Below the pieces are notes generated by a model. The model had not been told where the DNA came from and did not search any database. It saw only the letters and a list, made by a program, of their open reading frames with translations. A stretch of 64,000 bases of DNA from Sarcodiotheca gaudichaudii (taxonomy: Eukaryota > Rhodophyta > Florideophyceae > Gigartinales > Solieriaceae). Each line of letters opens with the position of its first letter. The stretch's first letter is position 1. A program made the translations under genes and the position numbers. Location of the stretch: contig JAUKVZ010000009.1 of NCBI GenBank assembly GCA_032355985.1, forward strand, positions 1 through 64,000, written 5' to 3'. Below, in pieces: positions 8,986 to 16,446 of this stretch.

Positions 8986-10563
8986 TCAGTTCTGGTCCCA
9001 CGCCGGAGCGCCGTTCCAGAGTTCGATCCGCTCGCCGCCGATATTCATCGAGCGAGCCACGATGCGTTCCTCGCCGTCAAGCCGGCACGTGGTGGCCTGG
9101 AACTCGACCGCGTCGCCGCGATCAATCCGCTGCACGCGGCGTTCGGCGTACCAGACCGGGCCGAGGAAGATCGTCTTCTCATCACCTTCGCTGGTGCGGA
9201 CGACGATCGCATGGCCGGACGAAACGCCATCGCAGGGCTGCTTCGTCACGAACTTCACGGCTTCGCCGCGAACCTTGATGTCGCGACCGTTCTCAAGCGC
9301 CTTGGCAAGCTTGCTGTCATCCGACCAGCCGCCAAGGTTGGAAGCGTTGATCCACTTCTCGCGCTTCACCGGCTTGAACTTCGGTTCGCGAACATCAAAC
9401 GCCGCGTAGATCTGATTGTGCGACGCGTTCAGCGACGTCAACTTCTCAGGCGCTTCGGCGCTGTTGAGCACCATCTCGCGCGAGGCGTCGATACGGATGC
9501 GACCCTCGACGGGAACGTTGACGATGGTCCACGGCACAAGGCGCGTGGTATCGCCGATGCCCAGGAAGTTCTGATCCGGATCGATCGCAAGGAATGCGAT
9601 GCGGCCAGAACGACTGTCAAAGAGCACATCGGACACATCGCCGCACGTCGCACCGCGGCAGACTACCGGGCGATTATCCAGATCGCTCAGCAGCACAAAC
9701 CTGGCGTGCTCGCTTCGGCGCTGCTTCGCCTGGCGATCCGCACTGAGCGACGGCGTCCACAGCGCTTCGCCATCAGCGGTTCGCAGGCGCATCTTGTCGC
9801 CGCCGAACGTGATGGTCTGCGCCACCAACGAGTCGCCGCGAATATCAAATGCGGCGCCCTCAACGGTGTAGCCGCGCATCGGAGCGGACTTGCCGCTCAT
9901 CACGAACCAGCTCGGCCCGAGCACGATGGGCGTCGATCCCTTCTCCGTACTCACGTGGATCGTGACGAACTCTTCGCCCGTGGCGGTGCGATGGCGCTCG
10001 ACACGTTCGATCTCGCCGGAGAACTTCTTCGTCTTGGCGCTGTGCGCGCCTTCGGCGTAGGGATCGCTGGTTTCGAGGTCGAAGTCGCGATTGATCTCGT
10101 AGACGAACTCGCCGGTGCGCTCCGTCCAGGTGTCGTAGGCGAGTCCCTGCCAGTCCTCGGGATTGAACTCGGCGAGCTGCTCGATTTGCTCGGGCGTCGC
10201 CGCGAGCATCGGGCCTTCGCTGGTCCACTGGAACGCGCCAAACGGCACGGCCGTTTCGCGGCCGCCGAGGCCAAGCACGGCATCCGTCTTGAGGATGACG
10301 TGGCTGAACTCACCGGACCCGCGCCGGACGAGCACATCGGAGATGACGCCGACGTTTTCGCCGTTGGGATTTTGAACGGTCATGCCGTCGACCTTGTCAC
10401 AGGAGCGCAGGTTCAGCGCGTCCTTGGCCGCGGCGGCGGTTTTCGTATGGCCCGGTCCGTCGGCCATAGCCGTAGACAGGGGCAGGCCCGCGAGGGCCAC
10501 GAGCGTGGCGCCGGACACAAGGGCGCTTCGCATCGAGTTCGTATGTTTCATTCTCTTAGTCAT
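8986..10563 (-). CDS. Exported PRC-barrel domain protein
   Basis: A 525-residue protein with a signal peptide (MTKRMKHTNSMRSALVSGAT through STAMADG). The ATG at 10563 follows GAAAGGATTCGAAC, so I use it instead of the longer open frame. Two PRC-barrel-like modules are visible: about residues 45-125 (GENVGVISDVLVRRGSGEFSHVIL, AVPFGAFQW) and about 290-375 (GDVSDVLFDSRSGRIAFLAID, RLVPWTIVNV). Between and after them are segments of small beta strands (TIHVSTEKGSTPIVLGPSW, VVRTSEGDEKTIFLGPVWY) that look like an internal duplication of another beta domain. PRC barrels bind proteins or RNA and occur in envelope and stress proteins; the precise role here is unknown. The gene is divergent from the two-component system, which suggests that system may regulate it. 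Confidence 0.75.
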   Translation of the reverse strand: MTKRMKHTNSMRSALVSGATLVALAGLPLSTAMADGPGHTKTAAAAKDALNLRSCDKVDGMTVQNPNGENVGVISDVLVRRGSGEFSHVILKTDAVLGLGGRETAVPFGAFQWTSEGPMLAATPEQIEQLAEFNPEDWQGLAYDTWTERTGEFVYEINRDFDLETSDPYAEGAHSAKTKKFSGEIERVERHRTATGEEFVTIHVSTEKGSTPIVLGPSWFVMSGKSAPMRGYTVEGAAFDIRGDSLVAQTITFGGDKMRLRTADGEALWTPSLSADRQAKQRRSEHARFVLLSDLDNRPVVCRGATCGDVSDVLFDSRSGRIAFLAIDPDQNFLGIGDTTRLVPWTIVNVPVEGRIRIDASREMVLNSAEAPEKLTSLNASHNQIYAAFDVREPKFKPVKREKWINASNLGGWSDDSKLAKALENGRDIKVRGEAVKFVTKQPCDGVSSGHAIVVRTSEGDEKTIFLGPVWYAERRVQRIDRGDAVEFQATTCRLDGEERIVARSMNIGGERIELWNGAPAWDQN

Positions 10564-10670
10564 GTTCGAATCCTTTCTCCCGCGCCCTTGTCGACCAGCG
10601 AACTTGCTGCCGCACGAGGGGCGCTTTGCATCGATCACGTGCAAAACGGTAAGTGCCTCAGGTGAGCGCA

Positions 10671-10689
10671 GGATGATTCGGACATGAAA
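10671..10689 (-). promoter_or_regulatory. TTCAT-N6-ATCAT repeat upstream of the PRC-barrel gene
   Basis: On the minus strand TTTCATGTCCGAATCATCC matches the pattern TTCAT-N6-TTCAT with one mismatch and an 11-bp period. It lies about 108 nt upstream of the PRC-barrel start, in the divergent gap shared with the response-regulator gene. Confidence 0.35.
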
Positions 10690-10719
10690 GCCTTCTCATC
10701 CGATGTGGATTAAGAGATC

Positions 10720-10748
10720 TTCAGACGAGCTGGAACAGGATGTATATT
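10720..10748 (+). promoter_or_regulatory. Sigma-70-like promoter of the two-component operon
   Basis: TTCAGA at 10720-10725 and TATATT at 10743-10748 are separated by 17 bp, a good match to -35/-10 spacing. Transcription would start near 10755, leaving a 5' UTR of about 70 nt and the ribosome-binding site CGGAGAG before ATG 10827. Confidence 0.45.
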
Positions 10749-10826
10749 GATGCAGTGTCCACACGTCGGTTCGCGGTCGGCGCCGGCGCCGACGACACGG
10801 GATCCTGAATAACGGAGAGCCTGAAC

Positions 10827-11501
10827 ATGCGCGTGCTGATCATTGAAGACAATCCGAAAATGGCGGCCGCCATTGAGAAGGGGCTGACGGAGAACGGGTT
10901 CGCCGTCGATATCTCGCACACGGGATTTGAGGGTGAACGCCTTGCCGCCGAGGGCAGTTACGACGTTGTGCTGCTGGATCTGATGCTGCCGGATCGGGAT
11001 GGTGTGGAGGTTTGCCGCAACCTGAGGCGCAGGGAAGTTGCGACGCAGATCATCATGCTGACGGCGCTTTCGACGACGGAGAACAAGGTTGCGGGCCTGG
11101 ATGCGGGCGCCGATGACTACATCGCGAAGCCTTTTGAGTTTGAGGAGCTGCTTGCGCGGATCCGGGCGGTGCTGCGTCGGGGCGAGGCTTCGGAGGGGCG
11201 GATCATTCGCTGTGATGATCTGGAGCTGGATCTGTATTCACGCATCGCGGTGCGGGGAGATCAGCAGTTTGAGCTGTCGAACAAGGAGTTCGCGCTGCTG
11301 GAGTATCTGATGCGGAATCCGAATCGCGTGCTTTCGCGGGCTCAGATCGGCGAGAAGGTGTGGGACATGAGTTTTGAAGCGAACAGCAACGTGATTGATG
11401 TGTACATCTCGTCGCTGCGCAAGAAGATCGACAAGGACAGCGACGCGCCGCTTATTCACACGATCAAGAACGCCGGGTATCGGTTTGGCGTGGAGGCGTA
11501 A
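10827..11501 (+). CDS. OmpR/PhoB-family response regulator
   Basis: A 224-residue two-domain regulator. The receiver domain (1-120) has the acidic pair in IIEDNP, the phospho-acceptor Asp51 (VVLLDLMLPDRDG), Thr in MLTALS and Lys in AKPFEFEELLARI. The winged-helix DNA-binding domain (about 128-224) shows LSNKEFALLEYLMRNPNRVLSR and NVIDVYISSLRKKID, typical of OmpR-type effectors. CGGAGAG precedes the ATG. The histidine kinase gene starts at the very next base, so this is a classical two-gene operon. Sequence resembles the heavy-metal/envelope-stress branch (CusR/PfeR-like), but the signal cannot be told from sequence alone. Confidence 0.93.
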   Translation: MRVLIIEDNPKMAAAIEKGLTENGFAVDISHTGFEGERLAAEGSYDVVLLDLMLPDRDGVEVCRNLRRREVATQIIMLTALSTTENKVAGLDAGADDYIAKPFEFEELLARIRAVLRRGEASEGRIIRCDDLELDLYSRIAVRGDQQFELSNKEFALLEYLMRNPNRVLSRAQIGEKVWDMSFEANSNVIDVYISSLRKKIDKDSDAPLIHTIKNAGYRFGVEA

Positions 11502-12992
11502 GTGACATCGCTCGACTCAGGAGCGCCGGGACGACCTGAGAGTCAGATATCGTTCCGTCTGCGGCTGACGATCTGGACGATCGGCGTTGTGCTTCTGGTG
11601 CAGACGGCGATTCTCTGCGTCACCGTTCTGTATCAGCGGGATTCGATTCGATCGCTGTTTGATGATCAGTTGCTCGAGCGTGCGCAGACGCTGGCTGCGC
11701 GTGTGTCTGAGCGGCTTACTGAGACTGAAGGTTCGATGCTGCGCGCACTTGATCCGGGGCTGCTGCGATCGGAATCGCTTCCGGGCATGTACTGCGGCGT
11801 GTATCAGACGGATGGATCGCCGCTGGTGCAGCGCTGGCATCCGGATGCGGATCCGGCGCGTGACGTGCTGATCTCGCCGCCTTTTCCTGAGGAAGATGCC
11901 GCGTATCTGCAGGAAGCGCTGCGTCTGACATCGGAGGCTGAGCCGGTTTCCATTCGTGTGATTGTGCTTCCATTTGAGGCGGGTGATGGGGAGACATACA
12001 TCCTTGCGTTTGGCGCCGCGGATGGTCAGACGAGTCAGATGCTGATGATTCTGGTGCGGATTCTGGTCGTGGCGATGCTTGCGGGCGTGGTGTCGGCGGG
12101 TGTGGCGGGCTGGATCGTTGCGGGTGTCGCGGTGTCGCCGATTCGTGCGGCGACGCGGGCGGTTGAGGGCCTGAGCACGGAGACGCTTCGGGAGGATGTC
12201 GATCTTGGCGGCACGAGCATGGAGGTGCGCCGGCTGGAGGATGAGCTTGATGAAGCGCGGCGGCGGATCGAGCAGGCGTTTCGGGCGCAGGGTCGGTTTA
12301 TTTCAAACGTGTCGCATGAGTTGAAGACGCCGGTGGCCGTGCTGCTGACGGAGTCTGAGGTGCTTGATCTCAAGGATTCGAGCGATGAGATCCGGGACTT
12401 CGTGCAGAGCGTGCGCGCGGAGATGGCGCAGCTTGGCAAGCTGATCGAGAGTTTTCTGCTTCTGACGCGGATTCGTGAGGCGAAGACGGATATTGACAGC
12501 AGCCGCCATCTGGTGAATGAGATCGTGATGGATGCGTGTGAGCGGAGCGCTCAGTTCGCCGAGCAGAACATGGTGCGGATGGATCCGACGCTGCTTTCGC
12601 AGGAAGAGTGGATCGATACTGAGATCGTGGGCGCTGCGCCGCTCTTGCGCAGCATGCTGGACAATCTGATTCGCAATGCGATTCGGTTCAGTCCGAAGGA
12701 GTCCGCGGTGCGCATCGTGGTGGATCGCGAAGACGAGCAGGTGCTGATTCACGTTCGTGATCGAGGACCGGGCATTCCGGAGGACCTGATCGATGAGATC
12801 TTTGATCGATTTGCGCAGGCGCCGGATGAGCATCGGCGCGGGCGCGGTCATGGTCTCGGGCTGGAGATCGCGCAGGGCATTGCGGAGCTTCACGGTGGGC
12901 ACATTACGGTGCGGAATCTTGATGGATCCGGCTGTGAGTTCACGGTGACGCTGCCCGTCGCGCCCCTGAAGCGCGCATCGTCATCAGCATGA
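11502..12992 (+). CDS. Membrane sensor histidine kinase, partner of the OmpR-type regulator
   Basis: A 496-residue kinase starting at a GTG that directly abuts the regulator's stop. Membrane segments lie at about 23-43 and 181-207. Between them is a periplasmic sensor domain of about 135 residues without a recognised family. A HAMP-like linker follows (about 207-257), then the dimerisation box FISNVSHELKTPVAVLL with phospho-acceptor His272, and the ATPase domain with N box (LDNLIRNAIRFSP), G1 (DRGPGIPEDL) and G2 (GHGLGLEIAQGIAELHGG). The two genes form one unit. Neighbouring stress genes with the shared TTCAT repeats are the most plausible regulon. Confidence 0.93.
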   Translation: MTSLDSGAPGRPESQISFRLRLTIWTIGVVLLVQTAILCVTVLYQRDSIRSLFDDQLLERAQTLAARVSERLTETEGSMLRALDPGLLRSESLPGMYCGVYQTDGSPLVQRWHPDADPARDVLISPPFPEEDAAYLQEALRLTSEAEPVSIRVIVLPFEAGDGETYILAFGAADGQTSQMLMILVRILVVAMLAGVVSAGVAGWIVAGVAVSPIRAATRAVEGLSTETLREDVDLGGTSMEVRRLEDELDEARRRIEQAFRAQGRFISNVSHELKTPVAVLLTESEVLDLKDSSDEIRDFVQSVRAEMAQLGKLIESFLLLTRIREAKTDIDSSRHLVNEIVMDACERSAQFAEQNMVRMDPTLLSQEEWIDTEIVGAAPLLRSMLDNLIRNAIRFSPKESAVRIVVDREDEQVLIHVRDRGPGIPEDLIDEIFDRFAQAPDEHRRGRGHGLGLEIAQGIAELHGGHITVRNLDGSGCEFTVTLPVAPLKRASSSA

Positions 12993-13074
12993 TTCGGATT
13001 TGACGTGCGCCTGGCCGCCGCCTCACGCACTCGTCAGGGCCGCATCCGGCGTGGTTATTCGAAGATGAACACGA

Positions 13075-13091
13075 ATTCATTCGCATTTCAT
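13075..13091 (+). promoter_or_regulatory. TTCAT-N6-TTCAT direct repeat upstream of a small membrane gene
   Basis: ATTCAT at 13075-13080 and TTTCAT at 13086-13091 are 11 bp apart. A -10-like TATGTA at 13100-13105 begins 8 bp after the second copy. That is the geometry of class II activation by OmpR/PhoB-type regulators, where the direct repeat replaces the -35 element. Confidence 0.45.
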
Positions 13092-13124
13092 CCACTGGTT
13101 ATGTAGGTGGCAGATACCAGACTT

Positions 13125-13349
13125 ATGCGACAGCCGTCAATTCAACGCGTGGGCCTGATTGCGCTGCTGGTTGTTCTCTGCGCATCGAGCGGCGCCGCGG
13201 TGTTCGCCGATGGAACCGGGCTTGGCGTGGTTGATGACATCATCTTTTTGACGAGCGTTGCGACGCTGGTGATTCTGCTGCTGGCGGGCGTCTCGGAGCA
13301 CATTCGATCGCTCTATGAAGATTGGGTTCATGACGATTCGGGGGAGTGA
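13125..13349 (+). CDS. Small membrane protein of unknown function
   Basis: A 74-residue protein starting MRQPSIQRVGLIALLVVLC, with one N-terminal hydrophobic segment (possibly a signal anchor, 9-28) and a second at about 37-55 (DIIFLTSVATLVILLLAGV), then a short acidic tail EDWVHDDSGE. I do not recognise the family. The ATG at 13125 is my choice; a GTG at 13107 is possible, and neither has an ideal Shine-Dalgarno. The upstream TTCAT repeat suggests control by the adjacent two-component system. It could be a small feedback or envelope-stress protein, but that is speculation. Confidence 0.6.
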   Translation: MRQPSIQRVGLIALLVVLCASSGAAVFADGTGLGVVDDIIFLTSVATLVILLLAGVSEHIRSLYEDWVHDDSGE

Positions 13350-13468
13350 CGGTTCATTTGCCGGCTCGTCCTCGCGCGGCTGCCTCCAACTGCAGAGCAC
13401 ATTGAATCTGAGCATGTGACTGACGCCCCCCACTGCGGCGATGAGCCGCGTCGGCGGGGGTTCTTCGA

Positions 13469-13480
13469 TATTGTGCGGCG
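13469..13480 (+). promoter_or_regulatory. -10 box TATTGT placed 6 nt before the patatin start (leaderless)
   Basis: TATTGT at 13469-13474 is followed by six bases and then the ATG at 13481. Transcription would then start at or within a base of the ATG. No Shine-Dalgarno is present, in agreement with a leaderless mRNA. The same layout recurs at several genes of this window. Confidence 0.45.
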
Positions 13481-14614
13481 ATGGATGAATCACCAGTTCT
13501 CGGTCTGGTGTGCGCGGGCGGCGGCGCCCATGGCGCGTATCAGGTCGGGGTTATCAAGTATCTGCACGAGCATTTCTGCAACGGGGATGCGAGTCCGTTT
13601 CGTGTCTTCAGCGGGACATCGGCGGGCAGTCTCAATACGGCTTTTCTGGCGACGCGATCATTTGATGCGCGGCTTGCGGTGGGCCAGCTTGAGGAGTTGT
13701 GGCGCGGGTTTCACGTGAAGGAGTATCACGGGAACATCTTTCGTAATGCCGCATCGGAGCTGATGGGGATGCTGCCTCGCAAGCGTCGGCAGCGGAAGCA
13801 GATCTGGTCGTTGCTGACGCCTCAGCCTTTGCGTGAGATTACGGAGAAGGGATTTGTGCGGGCTGACTTCGATCGCGCGATCGCGGAGGGCACCACGCTG
13901 GGGCTTGCGGTGTCGGCGACTGAGATGCGGACGGCTCGATGCGTGTGGTTTCAGGAGGGGCCCGCGGCGGCGGCATGGCGCACGGTGAATGCGTCGGGTC
14001 TGGTGCGGCCGATCGCCCCGGCGCACATTCAGGCGAGTTGTTCGGTGCCTTTTGCGTTTCCGCCCGTGGAGATTGATGGTCTGCACTATCTGGATGGCGG
14101 CGTTGCGAACATCGGGCCTTTTACGCCGGCGATCAACATGGGCGCGACGCGGATTCTGAGTGTGGCGACGGATCAGCCGCTGCCGCCGACGCTGCCGGAT
14201 CCTGATCCGGAGTTCAAGCCGCGTGTTCAGCATGTCGCCGAGACGCTGCTGTATCAGCTCAACAAGGACTTCTCCGGGCAGCAGGCTCAGCTGATCGATT
14301 TCTTCAATGGCTTGCTGCAACGATCGGGGATGTCGATGGAGGAAGAGCGGGCGTTGATCCGTCATGTGCTGTTCGGAACCGAGCTTCGGCCGACGGCGTA
14401 CAGCGCGGTCAAGACGTTGCTCTTTGCGCCATCGCGGCGGATTCGTCATGCATCGCTTTTCAATCCGGATCTGTTTGATGAATCACTGAAGGGCAAGTCG
14501 ACGGTGATGCTGTTTCATCGCGACTTTCTGATGAGTCTGATCGACTTCGGGTATGCGGATGCGAAGGATCGGCATGATGAGTTGGAGGGGTTTTTGCGGT
14601 CGGGGGATGAGTGA
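13481..14614 (+). CDS. Patatin-like phospholipase
   Basis: A 377-residue member of the bacterial patatin family (lipid acyl hydrolase with a Ser-Asp dyad). The oxyanion loop is AGGGAHGAYQVG (12-23), the nucleophile is Ser47 in GTSAGS, and the catalytic Asp205 is in LDGGVAN. There is no signal peptide, so it is probably cytoplasmic or membrane-associated. Extra length beyond about residue 290 (YSAVKTLLFAPSRRIRH and following) matches patatin-like proteins of 350-400 residues. It appears to be a single-gene unit with its own leaderless promoter. Possible roles are phospholipid turnover or a secreted effector; no neighbour decides between them. Confidence 0.9.
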   Translation: MDESPVLGLVCAGGGAHGAYQVGVIKYLHEHFCNGDASPFRVFSGTSAGSLNTAFLATRSFDARLAVGQLEELWRGFHVKEYHGNIFRNAASELMGMLPRKRRQRKQIWSLLTPQPLREITEKGFVRADFDRAIAEGTTLGLAVSATEMRTARCVWFQEGPAAAAWRTVNASGLVRPIAPAHIQASCSVPFAFPPVEIDGLHYLDGGVANIGPFTPAINMGATRILSVATDQPLPPTLPDPDPEFKPRVQHVAETLLYQLNKDFSGQQAQLIDFFNGLLQRSGMSMEEERALIRHVLFGTELRPTAYSAVKTLLFAPSRRIRHASLFNPDLFDESLKGKSTVMLFHRDFLMSLIDFGYADAKDRHDELEGFLRSGDE

Positions 14615-14846
14615 TGTTGGATGCGTCGGGAATCCGACCATGCCTGACGTCTCCTCTCTTAAAGGCCTGGTCATAGTGCGTCAGCGGTCTCTGGTGAAGC
14701 CAGCCGGCGGCCCGGCGGGTTCAATTGGATTGGTGCGGCGCGGGGCAAATTGGCGGTCCGACTGGTCGGAAACCGGCCTGGGCAGGCGGGAATCCGCGTT
14801 CCGGAATAAGGATCTTGCAAATATCAAGAAATTGGGCCTGCGGCGG

Positions 14847-14877
14847 TTGAACCGGGGGCTTCCGGATCGTCTAAGAT
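14847..14877 (+). promoter_or_regulatory. Candidate promoter of the first RRM gene, in the 14615-14995 gap
   Basis: TTGAAC at 14847-14852 and TAAGAT at 14872-14877 are 19 bp apart, slightly long. The start would be near 14884, giving a leader of about 112 nt. The two other RRM genes give almost the same leader length from their own -10 boxes. The rest of the 381-nt gap (14615-14846) shows no gene that I can support. Confidence 0.4.
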
Positions 14878-14883
14878 CTTGCC

Positions 14884-14995
14884 GCACCATTTCTGATCCG
14901 CCGGCAGTCGAGAGCGATCGCTCCATCCGGCGAGCCCGACCTAGATCGTCCCCGAGGATCTCCGTTGGCTGAACATTCGGGCCCGAGATTCTCTT
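14884..14995 (+). promoter_or_regulatory. Conserved RRM-gene 5' leader, copy A
   Basis: This untranslated leader aligns with those at 23697-23807 and 52608-52723. Shared blocks are TGATCCGCCGG near the 5' end, CCGGCGAGCCCGAC at 14927-14940, and CCCGAGGATC at 14951-14960. CCCGA (14951-14955) can pair with TCGGG (14977-14981) to form a stem-loop ending about 14 nt before the ATG. TCGGG could instead pair with the following CCGA, so two folds compete. There is no good Shine-Dalgarno next to the start codon. Inference: a post-transcriptional control element, perhaps autoregulatory or cold-responsive. Confidence 0.5.
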
Positions 14996-15274
14996 ATGAA
15001 GCTCTACGTTGGAAACCTTTCGTTTGACACCAGTGAAGCCCGTCTCAATGAGACCTTTGCGCAGTTCGGCGACGTTCAGTCGGCGAACCTCGTGATGGAT
15101 CGTGAGACTGGTCGCCCGCGCGGTTTCGGATTCGTCGAAATGGACGATGACGGCGCCAAGCAGGCGATGCAGGCTCTTGATGGCAAGGACCTCGACGGTC
15201 GCCAGATCAAGGTCAACGAAGCCAAGCCCCGCGAGAACCGCGGCGGTGGCGGCGGCGGTCGCGGCCGCTGGTAA
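14996..15274 (+). CDS. RRM-type RNA-binding protein (glycine-rich), copy 1
   Basis: A 92-residue protein with one RNA recognition motif and a short Gly/Arg-rich tail. RNP2 is LYVGNL (3-8) and RNP1 is RGFGFVEM (about 41-48). The tail is GGGGGGRGRW. Such single-RRM proteins in bacteria, best known from cyanobacterial Rbp proteins, bind single-stranded RNA and are often cold-induced. It is one of three close paralogues in the window (23808 and 52607), all with the same leader. A strong terminator follows at 15316, so it is transcribed alone despite the desaturase gene just downstream. Confidence 0.93.
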   Translation: MKLYVGNLSFDTSEARLNETFAQFGDVQSANLVMDRETGRPRGFGFVEMDDDGAKQAMQALDGKDLDGRQIKVNEAKPRENRGGGGGGRGRW

Positions 15275-15315
15275 ACCACACTGCTGAAGAAGCAGTCATT
15301 GAGTGAATGAACTCG

Positions 15316-15349
15316 GCGTGCGTCGCTCAACAGCGACGCACGCTTTTTT
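15316..15349 (+). terminator. Rho-independent terminator of RRM gene 1
   Basis: A perfect 12-bp stem (GCGTGCGTCGCT at 15316-15327 with its complement at 15332-15343), a 4-nt loop, and a T6 run at 15344-15349. Confidence 0.93.
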
Positions 15350-15402
15350 ATAGACCTGAGGCGCATCGACGCGCCGATCCCGATCCATGGAGGGAGATGC
15401 GT

Positions 15403-16416
15403 ATGACCACCATTTCACGAGCAGGCGAGGCGAAGGAGTTCGTCGAGGCGCACGAGCACGATGAGCGCACGCCTCTTTCGCTGCGGGTGATCAATCTGTT
15501 TGCGGTGCTGACGCCGCTGGCGGGGTTGATTGCGGCGATCGCACTGCTGTGGGGCATCGCATTCAACTGGTTGTATCTGGCGCTGATGTTGAGCATGTAT
15601 CTGCTGACGGCGCTGGGGATTACGATCGGGTATCACCGGCTGTTTACGCATCGCAGTTTCAAGACGCCGCAGCCGGTGGCGTTTGTCCTTGGGGCATTGG
15701 GTTCGATGGCTTTTGAAGGCCCCCTGCTGCAATGGGTTGCGACGCATCGGAAGCATCATCAGCACAGTGATACGGAGGGTGATCCGCATTCGCCGCATGT
15801 GCATGATGGAAGTCTGATGGGCGCACTTCGCGGGGCGTGGCATTCGCACATGGGGTGGTTGTTTGAATCGCGGGCTTTTGTTTCGACGCGGAATGGGGAT
15901 TCGTGTGTTCCGGAGTCGCTTTCAAAGTATGTGCGTGATCTTGAGCAGCAGCGCTGGTGCCGGTGGATGAGTCTGACGTTTCCCTTCTGGGTGCTCTTCG
16001 GGCTGGCGATTCCGACGGTGATCGGCGGGCTTGTGACGATGAGCTGGGGCGGGGCGCTGCTTGGGTTTATCTGGGGCGGGCTGGTGCGGATTCTCTTGCT
16101 GCATCATGTGACGTGGAGCATCAACTCGGTGTGTCACCTTTGGGGGACGCGGCCGTTTCGGAGTCATGATCACAGCCGCAACAATGCGATTTTCGGCTTC
16201 CTTGCGATGGGCGAGGGCTGGCACAACAACCATCACGCTTTTCCGGCGTCGGCGCGGCATGGTCTGCGCTGGTGGGAAGTTGATATCAGCTACATCATCA
16301 TCTGGACGATGGCGAAGCTTGGTCTGGCGAGTGATGTGCGTTCGCCGAGCAAGGATCGGATTGAGGCGCAGCGGCGGAAGTTTGAAGAGGAGCGGGCGCG
16401 GGCTTTTGCGGAGTGA
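15403..16416 (+). CDS. Membrane acyl-lipid/acyl-CoA fatty acid desaturase, copy 1
   Basis: A 337-residue delta-9-type desaturase, introducing a cis double bond into membrane fatty acyl chains with a di-iron centre. The three His boxes are HRLFTH (78-83), HRKHHQH (115-121) and HNNHH (274-278). Hydrophobic pairs at about 30-75 and 200-250 fit the family's four membrane helices. GGAGGGAG 5-10 nt upstream supports ATG 15403 over the ATG two codons earlier. Compared with copy 2 (24577) it has a longer segment after GWLF. Its last codons and stop form one half of a 25-bp direct repeat whose other half is at 17467. It follows an RRM gene, as does copy 2. Confidence 0.93.
   Translation: MTTISRAGEAKEFVEAHEHDERTPLSLRVINLFAVLTPLAGLIAAIALLWGIAFNWLYLALMLSMYLLTALGITIGYHRLFTHRSFKTPQPVAFVLGALGSMAFEGPLLQWVATHRKHHQHSDTEGDPHSPHVHDGSLMGALRGAWHSHMGWLFESRAFVSTRNGDSCVPESLSKYVRDLEQQRWCRWMSLTFPFWVLFGLAIPTVIGGLVTMSWGGALLGFIWGGLVRILLLHHVTWSINSVCHLWGTRPFRSHDHSRNNAIFGFLAMGEGWHNNHHAFPASARHGLRWWEVDISYIIIWTMAKLGLASDVRSPSKDRIEAQRRKFEEERARAFAE
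16392..16416 (+). repeat. 25-bp direct repeat, left copy (end of desaturase 1)
   Basis: The last 25 bases of the desaturase gene, including its TGA, are repeated exactly at 17467-17491. The two copies bracket the ankyrin and small-membrane genes. Confidence 0.85.
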
Positions 16417-16434
16417 ACGGAGCGGGCACGCGGT

Positions 16435-16446
16435 TAGAATGTGTTC
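16435..16446 (+). promoter_or_regulatory. -10 box TAGAAT, 6 nt before GTG 16447 (leaderless)
   Basis: TAGAAT at 16435-16440 is followed by six bases and GTG at 16447. A GTG also lies directly after the box at 16441, but transcripts would start beyond it, so the spacing favours 16447 as the translated start. Confidence 0.5.

Noticed and set aside
8851-10665. A 604-codon plus-strand open frame opposite the PRC-barrel gene
   Set aside because: Antisense shadow: no ribosome-binding site, Arg/Ala-rich, while the minus-strand frame has a signal peptide and PRC motifs.
16439-16446. ATG at 16439 and GTG at 16441 as starts of the ankyrin gene
   Set aside because: The ATG is out of frame, and the GTG precedes the transcription start predicted from TAGAAT; GTG 16447 fits the spacing seen at other genes.
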